The notes below the pieces were generated by a model that worked only from the letters and a program-made list of their open reading frames with translations, did not search any database and had not been told where the DNA came from. From NCBI GenBank assembly GCA_030710605.1, contig CP092876.1:63364115-63428114 (forward strand): a stretch of 64,000 nucleotides of DNA, read 5' to 3'. Position numbers and translations under genes: made by a program. Shown here one piece after another: positions 54,618 to 64,000 of the stretch; the first letter of the stretch is position 1; every line of letters starts with the position of its first letter. Source of the DNA: Cordylochernes scorpioides (lineage: Eukaryota > Arthropoda > Arachnida > Pseudoscorpiones > Chernetidae).

Positions 54618-57300
54618 CATCTCCCCCCTTAATAATTTTCCAGTCGGTCTAGGGGTTTCCTGGCTCTCTAAGGTCTAGGACGGCGGACGGGCACTTGCAC
54701 AGCGGCAGCCTCCGGTTTAGGAGTGCAAGAGGGCACGTGCACAGCAACAGACCCTGGTATAGGAGTGCAAGATGGTACGTGCACAGAAGCAGTCTCCTCC
54801 TTGTTCCCTGATGTAACCTCTGGAACCTCCTCTTCACTTTATTTCTGACTTCCACCTACAGGATTCTCTCCTGATGTTCGAGGAAGTATCAAATTTCTCG
54901 TCTCTACTTGTTTCTTTCTCACAGGTCGCAATTGGTTGATATGGCTCTTATACACGACGCCATCGCAACTTATAAGGTAGTGACGGTAGCTCAATAATTT
55001 CAAAATGATACCTTTTTACCGTTTAGGTCCAGTTGCATAGTTGCGGAAATAAACCTCGCAACCTGTAGTAAACTGCTCCTGCCTTCTTACGGCCTCATGA
55101 AATACCTCTCGCGGATTTCTCATCTTGGTATTAAATTCGAGAATCTTGATCTTAAACTTCTCTTCATTAGCAGTTCCGCCGGGGAATTCCTTTATTTCAG
55201 TTTGGGGGAATGCTCTATGAGCAAATAGGAAACTTTGTAGATTCGTCTTTAAATCATCCCATTATTCTTTCTCAAAAGGTTTTTAAACTCTCTTACATAT
55301 CTCTCAGCTAAACCATTTGTACTAGGATTATACGGACTGGTCTTAGTGTGCCGTATACCATTCATTTTGGTAAATTGCTCGAATTCACCGGAAACAAACT
55401 GTCTTCCGTTATCTGTAACAAAATATTAGGGCAATCCAATTCTGGCGAGAATTTCTCTAAGATGACTTATAATCGTTTTTCTGGTAATATCTTTGATGAT
55501 AAAAATTTCTATCCACTTTGAGTATGCGTCCACGAGAACCAAAAACATTCTTCCCATGAACGGACCCGCTAGATCAAGATGAAGTCGATGCCACGGTTTT
55601 TCGGGCCAAGTCCATTCCGAGATGGTAGCCGGGGACATGATTGCCGATTCTTGGCATACTCTACATTCTATAGTTAACTCCTCGATGTTACTGTCTATGC
55701 CTGGCCACCAGAAAATACCGTCTGGCAATCATCTTCATTTTAACAATCCCCATGTGTATTTCATGCAAGTCATTTAAAATTAAAGATCTTAATTTTTGGG
55801 GAATTACCACTCTTTCACACCATTGAAAACAATCAAACTTCAGACTTAATTCCTCATTGATCTTATAATAAGGAGCTAGTGGGTTTTCTCTCAGTACCCT
55901 TGTGAATTTCCACACACAGTTGCCTTCTCTAACATTCCTTAATACTATAGACAGTATCGGGACGTCTCATATGCCACCTCCCAAAAAGTGAACGGTACCT
56001 CATTCAACTTCCTGAGAAGAAGTACCTGGTCTTCATCAAGAAACTCCCTGACACTCGATTCTAAATGAAGACGTGACAATGCGTCAACATTGGAATTATC
56101 ACTACTTTTTCGAAACTCCTCAGTATAATTAAATGCAGCTAATTTTAAGGACCATCTTTTAATTATGGATGCTGCACATATGGGAATTGGTTTCTGAGGT
56201 GAAAATATATTAATTAAGGGTCGGTTGTCTGTGACTAATACGAATTTTCGTCCCAGTAAGTATTGTCTTGATTTCTCATCGCCATAAGTTATGCTCAACG
56301 CTTTCTTTTCTAGTTGAGAGTACCGTTTTTCCGCTTCAGTTAATGTTCTAGACGCAAAGGCTATATGGCATTCTTCCTTTCTATCATTTCTATGACTCAG
56401 AATTACGCCTAGTCCATAGTCCATTAATAATGATTTACATTTTTAAATAACATTCGATATTTTTTCGTCCAAAATTCCATCTACAATTTTTATTCAAAAG
56501 TTGATAGAATAGCGCTAAAATGTTTGCTATATTCTTTATGAATCTATAATAATAAATTAAGAGTCCTATGAAAGATCTCAATTGCGAAACATTCTTTAGG
56601 TGCAGGCGCCTCTATCACTGCTTTAATTTTATTTTCTAAGGGATGCAGTCCATATTTATCCATTTTAAACCCTAAAAATTCCACCGATTTCTTTTTAAAT
56701 TTACATTTATATCTGTTTAACTTTAAACCATTTTCTAGCAATCATCTAAACACTAGATCCAACTTTTGTTCATGATCTTCAAAGTCTTTTCCTGCAATCA
56801 AAATATCATCTATGTAGCAGGCCACACCTGGCAAATCAGAAAATAGGCCTTCCATAATCCTCTGAAACTTATTTGGTGCTACCGCTACGTCATATGGTAG
56901 TCTTTTATAAGAAAACAACCTCTTTGTTGTGTTTAAATCAACAACAGCTTTGGCTTTTTCCGCTAACATTACTTGTAAGTAAACCTGTGATAGGTCTAGA
57001 GTCGAAAGTACGGTGCTTGTAGATAATTTTGAAAAGATCTCATCGATATATGGAATGGGATACCTATCTAATTCTATTGCTTTATTAGCTGTACATCTAG
57101 AATCACCACATATCCTTTAACTACCATCCTTTTTTGATGCCGGTACTATTGGAGCGGTCCAATATGTATGAACTATAGGTTATAAAATGCAAGAATTCAC
57201 TAAATGATCAATTTCATTCTCTACTTTGTTTTTTTGGAGAGGAAGGTAAACTTCTGGCCTTACAAAACACAGGAGTCACATCCTTTTTTAAATAAAAATT
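54618..57300 (-). pseudogene. Gypsy element 2 pol remnant (RT, RNase H, integrase)
   Basis: Minus-strand pieces: RT at about 57300-56544 with VACYIDDILIAGKDF (active-site YIDD) and NRYKCKFKKKSVEFLGF; RNase H at 56424-55945 with SQLEKKALSITYGDEKSRQYL and SDNSNVDALSRLHLES; integrase at 55915-55426 with CRVCQESA and LHLDLAGPFMGRMFLVLVDA, continuing in broken form to about 55060. A Cys-rich repeat segment (54855-54649, LLLCTYHLALLYQGLLLCT) precedes the 3' LTR. Many stops and shifts. The order RT-RNaseH-IN is Ty3/gypsy. Confidence 0.8.
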
Positions 57301-57359
57301 TATTCTAACGTCCTTTAGACAGCCCAAATCTTTGTTAAACAAATCTGCATACCTATCCA

Positions 57360-58480
57360 TCAAATTTTTATATATTTAAATATATTTCTATTATATTCAT
57401 TATTTAAAAATTTAATGCTAAATAATATAGAATAATCAAGTTTCAACTGTTTAAGCCATTCTCTTCCTAATAAAATTACCTGGATTTTTTCATTTACAAC
57501 TATTAATCGTAAATATTGGTTGGCTTCTTTTACAAAAACATTTCTTTGATCTATAATCTCTATTGATTTACCACAAAAGGATTTTATTCTTAAATTTGTT
57601 GGAAATAATATTTTACCTTGCCAATAATTCTTATAAATATCTTTAGGTATTAACATAACTGGACTTCCTGTATCTATTGTAAAGCACAAAGAATAATCAT
57701 CTACTGTTAAATTTATTGTGGCATCAGTTTCGCCCTGTACAGAATATATAGAGTCCTCTTGTACAAATTTACATCCCCACATTCTTTTACTAGCTTTGCA
57801 GAACCTACTTAAATGACCCAGTTTATTACATTTTAAAACAAGTCTTTGTTCTATGAGGTAAAACAGATGCCACGTGTGAATGTCTTTCACCACATCTATA
57901 ACACACTATTTTTCCTTTGCCACTTTGCCTGAAAGGCCTATACTGCACTGTACTATTATTGTACTCGCCCTTTTTATCCTTTCAATTCACAGGGGATATC
58001 TTGGCAACTAATTTATCTTGTAATTCTCTTGTATTTATCTCCGCCAATTCGAACGAGATCCCCACTGCAAAAACTTTATCCAGGGTGACATCGTCGTCCT
58101 CTTGTAGTAGCTTCTTTTGCAGGATTTCCGACTTGATTCCAGCCACAAAACGGTCTCGCATCATGGTTCCCAACATATCGACGAAATTACAATTTTTTGC
58201 CAAATGCAGCTTAATTCTTTGAATGATAGTATCATAGGGTTGATCTTTCATTGGACCAGGAAGAAAATGTCTTTTCCCTGCTTCAAAGTTTCAGAATCTG
58301 TTAGCGAGGTAAAAATCAGCACTTTAATCTCCTCCTTCAGAGGCCAAAAAGAAAGCCTCAAATATTTGTACAAAAAGATCGAAGTGTCCTCCACTGGGCT
58401 AAAGCATCTAAAAGGTATTATTAACTTTGAACTTGTCATGCTGATCTTTTCTACTCCTTTGTTTTCTTGATTCAGATAGT
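57360..58480 (-). pseudogene. Gypsy element 2 gag and protease remnant
   Basis: Gag pieces at 58439-57982 (MRDRFVAGIKSEILQKKLL, LDKVFAVGISFELAE) and a broken zinc-knuckle region (KCNKLGHLSRFCKA) near 57800-57840. These lead into an aspartic protease with FTIDTGSPVMLIPK and VILLGREWLKQ in an open frame down to 57360. The type is common in invertebrate gypsy elements. Confidence 0.75.
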
Positions 58481-58630
58481 TTAAAAGATGAAATCTTAAC
58501 CCATTATCCTATTTTTCCTCTCCATAATCCGAGAGTCAGATTTGTTTAAAAGATGTAGTTGTTATATTTGCATAGACGCCGTTTTCCTCAGCTTTTTACT
58601 GGCTCTGTAGATCGCGCATCCTCGTCGCCA

Positions 58631-58773
58631 CTTTTGTTTTGTCGTAATTAGACATACAAGAACTCAAACTCGACCATGGCCAACAACAAATGTCCAATTT
58701 ATATATACAAATATTTTTACACAATGAGGCTTTAAATAATACAAATAATATTCATCTATTTACATAAACAACA
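58631..58773 (-). repeat. 5' LTR of gypsy element 2
   Basis: Partner of 54475-54617. Just inside it the minus strand reads TGGCGACGAGGATGCGC (58630-58614), a tRNA primer-binding site. Its outer end abuts the LINE fragment directly. Confidence 0.75.
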
Positions 58774-60580
58774 GTTTATATATAGCGAGAAGAGTAGAGG
58801 ACTGAGCACAGAACCCTGAGGTACACCAGCCCATGTTTTTCGGTCCTTGGAAAATGTTCCATTGACCCGAAACTTTATCCTTCTTCCCCTTAAGAAGTCT
58901 GCAATCCAGATTAAGGTTTTTCCTCTTACTCGGATGTTGTGCACAGCCTTTCAAATAATTTCTACACTCGAACAAAAGCTGAGGTCATATCCAGGAATAC
59001 GGCCGTTGTCTTCTTTGGCGGTTTTTCCTAGAAATCTATTATTGATTGACAGAAGTAGAACAGTTTATCAGTTGTACAGTGTCTGGATCTTTAGGCAGTT
59101 TGGTAGAAGTTTATTTTATTATTGTTAGTGAGCCAGACTATGAGCCTAGAGTGGATAATTCATTCTGTTATTTTACAAAGTATGCTGGTAAGAGCAATTG
59201 GCCAATAGTTCTTGCATTCCTTAGCATCTTTGTTTGGTTTCAGTATGAGCACTATAATTGATATCTTCCAATTCTTTGGTAGTTTACCAGTTTGACATGT
59301 AATGTTCAGTGTTCGTAGGAGTTGATTTTTAGCTTCGTCTCCAAAGTGTTTAATCATTTGACCAAAGATTAGAGCATCTCCAGGTGACATCTTGGATTTA
59401 ACTTTTTTATTGATGAATTTAGCTCATTTAGTGTGAAGTCTCTCGAGTAAATACCTTGTTGATGGTAATTTCTTGCTTGTTTAACTAACTTGTTTATATT
59501 ATTTTTTAGAGTCCTGCCTTCATTCGTATAGCTGAGTCTGGAAGTGCTTGAAAGATATTCAGCAATTATGTCAGCCATCTGTTTGTTCGTTCTCGCTGTT
59601 CATATCGGTTTGAGTATTGGAGGATTAGTGTTGGTTTTGATTGTTTTATAACACTAATTATATTCCAGTGATGGCCTCCCTTTTTTGGATCCATTTTATT
59701 CGCAGAATTCTGCCCACTTGTCTTGTTTGAATATCCAAATTTCTTGTTCTATTTTGTGACTAATTTCAATGAGTTCCTTTATGATTTCTTCTGTTTTATT
59801 TGTTTTAAGAAGTTCATTTTTATTGTCTCTCTCTGCAATCATTGCCTCGATATTGTGGTCCTTCCAGTAAAGTATTCACAGGTCTTTACGTCTACCTCTA
59901 GGTATCGATACTTTTGCAGCTTTGGATATGTTCAAAGATAATTTTTCCAATTTTTTGTCAATCGTTCTGTGATTCAAGTCTTCGTTGCACAGTTCTCCAA
60001 GCTTTTCTGTAAATTTTTTTCCAATGTTCTTTTATTCTGTAATTTTATTCTAGGGTTGTTAAAATTGGTCTGTGGTCACTGATTGCACTTTTCAGAATTT
60101 TCCATTGTGTTGTGGGTGCGATGTTGTAATTTATCGCTGTGATGTCTATTGCGGATTCTGTGCCTGTGGACTTGGATAGATAGGTGTTCTTTTCGTTATT
60201 TAACGGCGTAAGGTCGAGGTCGGTTAGCATGTCCTCAACCTGCTGACCTTTGTTATCCTGGACAGGTGATCCCCAAGTTGGTCTTTCGGCGTTAAAATCA
60301 CCAAGTATGATTGCGATATCCGAAGACGCTTCACTTAATGTCTCTATCAGGCCTGTACTGATGCTAGTATTATCGTGGTGATAAACATTTATGATTGGAA
60401 TTGTTTTATCTGTAAGATAGATTTCTATTGCCTGAACTTCTGTCGTGCTTTCTCTAGGCTTACTCTGATTAGAGGCGATTTCCTTAAATTTGATTTCTAG
60501 AGTTTTAATCAAAACAGCAAGTCCTCCTCCTAATTTTCCCGGTCTGTCCATTCGTAGTTTTGTATAATCTTTTTGATATT
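58774..60580 (-). pseudogene. Non-LTR retrotransposon (LINE) fragment: endonuclease and RT
   Basis: APE-type endonuclease at 60551-60045 with AIILGDFNAERPTWGS and ISDHRPILTTL. RT starts at about 59578 and continues in 59390-59160 (TGKLPKNWKISIIVLI, KNYWPIALTSILCK) and 58944-58774 with AGVPQGSVLSPLLFSLYIN. It stops abruptly at the gypsy LTR. The YxDD part and 3' end are missing and are not found on the other side of the gypsy element. Jockey/CR1-like by motif style; the clade is uncertain. Confidence 0.8.
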
Positions 60581-60989
60581 AAATATCAGATTCTGATTCA
60601 ATTTTGTCTCCTGAGGACAATTAATATGTACATTGTTGTCACAGAGAAGACAAGTCAGCTCTTTATTTTCCTCTAGGTACCATTTATATTGAGTTGTAGT
60701 AGATTGAATTGTGTCCTCGTAGTAGATTTCTCATCATGAGCTCGAGCTGCAACTCTTGACGCGGCGGTTACCCCGGACGCGGTAGCATTACTGGAGATAT
60801 CAGTTTTGCTCTTCATTTGAAAATGGGTGCCGTTGCAACGTTAGTCATCTTGGAAACGAACCAGAATTTGGTCAAATATTCCAAGGGTCCAGGGGGGACC
60901 GCAAGGAGGTGTGGTCGAACTTCTCCCCTTCCCCTGGAATGCCGTCACTACAGGATAAAGCACTCTTGGTGAATTTTTAAAATTGTGAT

Positions 60990-62115
60990 TCAGAATCTGC
61001 CACTGAAGCTTTACGAGCGTTTCGTTCCTTTAAAGATATTCGAAGCGGTGAAGAACCAATGAGTTGCTACTCTCTAAAGCGATTGATTAAAAGTTTTGAG
61101 GAAACTGGATCTCTGGAAACAAAACCTCGGAGTGGAAGACCATCGACATGCAAGTCAGTGGCTGTTACGGTTTTGCAGAATGCTGAAGCTATTGAAACGT
61201 TATCCACGTATGGAGAAGTAAGTGCTAAACAAGTTTCTCGACAAACGGGGATTTCGTATGGAACAGTTTGGAGAGAACACACATTTAGAATTTTTCTATA
61301 AAAATATCCTAACAAAATTCAAAGTTTTCACGAGTTGAAGGTCAGCGATTTTGAGAAGCGTCAAGAATTCGCTGCATGAGTTTTCCGGCAAATTGATATT
61401 GATGAAAACTAGCTGTCAAATGTTCTAAGAACAGATGATGCTCACTTTTATCTAAAGGGAGAATTTAAAATTCAAAATTGTCTCATTTTGGCAACAGAAA
61501 ACCCTGGGATTTTTACAGAAATACCACTTCATCAGCCCTGAGTTACAGTTTTGTGTGGGTTCACTTCTTCTTTTATTATTGGGCCATTTTTCTTTGAAAA
61601 AATGAATGGAAGAACTTTTAAAACCGTTTTTGTAACTGGTGAACGTTATGTTCAACTTTTGAGAGAAAGATTTATTCCCATATTGCAGGACAGACAAGCA
61701 CTAAGCGAAATAACATTCATGCAAGATGGAGGACCTCCTCATATCTCCCGCGGTGCCAAACAATTGCTGAAGGATACGTTCGGTGGAATTCGTAGATAAG
61801 TCGCCACTTTATATACCAGTGGCCCCCAATATTACCAGACTTGACGCCTAACAATTTCGGTTATGGGGGTACATTAAGTCGCGTTTTTTTCGATGCCGGC
61901 CTACCACATTGGCCATGTTGAAGGCTTCTATCAGATGGCACGTTTTATAAATTTCAACTATTTAATTGTGACCATTCTGTCATCTATCATCTGCAGGCGG
62001 TGTTTGAGAATGAAGGGCGCCACATTGAGCAAGGATTGTGACCTGATACAAGAGAGATGGCAGTTACCTCATGTGTTATATTTTGCAGCTCTTTGTTTTA
62101 GGTTATGGGAATAAT
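60990..62115 (+). pseudogene. Decayed IS630/Tc1-type DDE transposase
   Basis: A helix-turn-helix part at 61059-61301 (LIKSFEETGSLETKPRSGRPST, VSRQTGISYGTVWRE), a first catalytic Asp near 61435 (RTDDAHFYLKG) and a second in EITFMQDGGPPHISRGAKQLL (61551-61799) survive. Stops at several places and a broken third-Asp region follow. No terminal repeats are found. The style 'FMQDG.PPH' differs from both other transposon families in the window. Confidence 0.7.
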
Positions 62116-62890
62116 AAATGCTGTCCTCACATCTTGACTCTTTTTTTTTTTCTGTAAACAGTAATTTTGACGTGACAACGTCTTAAATTAGGTTGCGGCT
62201 GGGAGTCACTTATGAAAAAGTGTAACGCCCGGTAACGTTACGATGAGTCACCGAACGAGACATCTGTCAGAATAAAAAAATATCAACTAATTGTTGGTTT
62301 TTTTATATAGGTTATGTCATACTATTGATATATGTTGATAGTGTTAAGTAAATTATTAGTTTAAAATTAATTAATTAATTAATTATTATTTTACAAATTT
62401 TAAATAGTTTCAAATTTATTTAGCAAAAATTTGAACCTTCGATCTGAATAAATGTTTTGATTTTCGAATTGATTATTTAAAATTTCAAATATTAAGAAAA
62501 AGTGGCAGATATAAGAAAACTTTATTTAAACTGTGTTGAGCAAGAATTTTAACATCTAATATAAGTAAATGTTTTAATTTAAAAGGAACAACTATCGACT
62601 TGACTTTCGCAAGACACATTACAGCAGAAACACTTCCTTTCATTTCATATTTCTCCTATCATCGTCCTATCCTCAACAAAATCACTCAAATAGGAATTAG
62701 TTAAGTTTAAGTTTACATGTACAATGTTTTAGTAAACAAAATATATTTCTATAGTTAAAATTTGTGCAATTCTTATTTTCATTCAATTCCTTGTTCCTAT
62801 AGTGCAATTTAATTAAATTCACATATCAATAAATATTCTACCGTTGTCACGTAAAATCTTCGCCCGTAAAACCGACTTTACAGGCAACCA
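62116..62890. other. AT-rich stretch, no gene
   Basis: Includes a (TTAA)n run near 62365. Nothing assignable. Confidence 0.5.
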
Positions 62891-62894
62891 TTGT

Positions 62895-63375
62895 TTTTAT
62901 AAACAATACTTAAAGTTACACCGCATAAGTTTCTTTTTTGTGAAAAATAATATTTATTTCAAAGAGAAATATTTACTATTTCTAACTTTTTTTTGAATGA
63001 AGTATGAGAGGGTGAAAATATGAAGAGTAATGGCGAACGAAAAATAAAAGTGTCCACTCGCCGCAGTCCTTTATAATGTATTATAAGTTACTTTAAATAT
63101 TATTTACGAACGGAGGAATACGTCCAGGGTAGCCTAGTGGACATGGCACCTGCCTGGTAAGCAGAAGGTTGTGGGTTCGATTCCCGCCCCTGGACACTTT
63201 TATTTTTCCGTTCGCCATTACTCTTCATATTTTCACCCTCTCATACTTCATTCAAAAATGTTAGAAATAGTAAATATTTCTCTTTGAAATAAATATTAAT
63301 TTTTCACAAAAAAGAAACTTATGCGGTTTAACTTTAAGTATTGTTTATAATCACTCGCCGCAGTCCTTTATAAAT
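62895..63375. repeat. Foldback unit carrying a tRNA-like gene
   Basis: A left arm (about 62905-63060, 'aaacaatacttaaagttaca...gaagagtaatggcgaacg') is mirrored by a right arm after the tRNA-like gene ('cgttcgccattactcttcat...acttaagt..' complement, to about 63345). 'cactcgccgcagtccttta' is repeated directly at 63055 and 63352. Same architecture as the 14.4-21.2 kb units, but single and with its own arms. Confidence 0.75.
63122..63195 (+). tRNA. tRNA-like gene 8, with U33 (anticodon GGT)
   Basis: Same 74-nt cloverleaf as the array copies, but the anticodon loop is CTGGTAA, restoring the invariant U33. Box A, box B and T-run terminator are intact. The GGT anticodon would read threonine ACC/ACT, yet GGU tRNA-Thr is normally absent from eukaryotic nuclear genomes. 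It is therefore more likely the progenitor-like head of a mobile unit than a decoding tRNA. Confidence 0.6.
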
Positions 63376-64000
63376 TAATTTTTTTGTTTGTCATTTGCCC
63401 ACATCTCATATTATGTCGTGCAGGCCAAAGTGTTATAACTTCTCGAATAACATTGGTTACACAATTTTACCCCTTATGTTTAGTTTATCGCTTTTCGCTC
63501 ATTAGAAGAAATAGCATAAGGAATAATCTCTGTATCCTCCCCCCAACTTTAGATTTTTGCGCAAAAAATAATACAAAATGATTTTACTACCACGTTTTTC
63601 AACGCAAAAGGTCGATTTAAAAATGATTTTATTTTTTGAGGGGATACATTTTCAAAATTATGTACAGTACAATAAACAATGATAACATTTAACAAACCCA
63701 TAGGATATTTGGAATAAAGTACGACAAATATATTTTGTCACTCCCCTCTATATTTCATTTGTTGGATCATGACAAATATCCAGTTAAATAGTCAAGTGTC
63801 GACAATTAGTCAAGAAACTATACATTCCTTATAGCACGAAATCCTATTAGTAGTGCCATCATAATTTTTGGTACTATATTAACATTTCAAAAATCGTGTA
63901 TTGATATCAGTAGTTATTTTCAAACATTCAATTTATTTCACAAAACTCCATCTAAAATATAAATATTTTTTGCCACATGTTTTAATTTGCATATACCTAT
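63376..64000. other. AT-rich stretch, no gene
   Basis: No gene or repeat recognised up to the window edge. Confidence 0.5.

Noticed and set aside
60990..62115. Intact transposon
   Set aside because: Multiple stops, a broken third-Asp region and no terminal repeats; called a pseudogene.

Overview
The window is eukaryotic nuclear DNA, almost certainly arthropod. It is AT-rich, has spliced genes with GT/AG introns, and is packed with transposable elements: Ty1/copia, several Ty3/gypsy, mariner DD34D, a DD37D relative, a LINE and foldback MITEs. A crustacean is my best guess, from the element mix, at low confidence. There is no bacterial-style operon, rRNA, CRISPR array or phage.

The host genes visible belong to one tandem family on the minus strand. 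Copy A (5568-8722), copy B (22216-24425) and copy C (33889-36730) are intact four-exon genes: a 61-nt signal-peptide exon, a 115-nt exon, a 370- or 388-nt exon and a 207-nt terminal exon. They encode secreted proteins of 250-256 residues with almost no cysteine. Copy E (48046-50066) has intact exons 2-4 but no exon 1 that I can find. Two relics, an exon 1 with ATA for ATG at 39581-39641 and a decayed exon 4 near 41005-41215, mark further lost copies. Strand pattern and C-terminal motifs suggest an aerolysin/ETX-MTX2-like fold; this is inference. TATA-like boxes lie 31-39 nt before the ATG and AATAAA overlaps the stop codon, so the mRNAs may have almost no UTRs.

The space between the genes is mobile or repetitive. 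2.1-4.6 kb: gypsy with its 5' half deleted. 11.2-14.0 kb: heavily decayed gypsy. 14.2-21.2 kb: tandem array of about 296-bp units, each with a tRNA-like gene, switching orientation near 15432 and split by a complete copia element (15807-20328) with identical 209-bp LTRs and a TATAG target duplication. 26.0-30.1 kb: SINE-like repeats, a minus-strand LTR element without recognisable coding, and a solo LTR. 30.3-33.0 kb: decayed gene of a repetitive arthropod family with a mariner inside it. 37.2-38.5 kb: second mariner. 41.6-44.8 kb: LTR element that encodes only Gag. 52.2-53.5 kb: DD37D transposon. 54.5-58.8 kb: decayed gypsy. 58.8-60.6 kb: LINE fragment. 61.0-62.1 kb: decayed IS630/Tc1-type transposase. 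62.9-63.4 kb: foldback unit carrying another tRNA-like gene.

The tandem secreted-protein genes are the likely functional content. The elements have inserted between and within them and help explain the lost and truncated copies.
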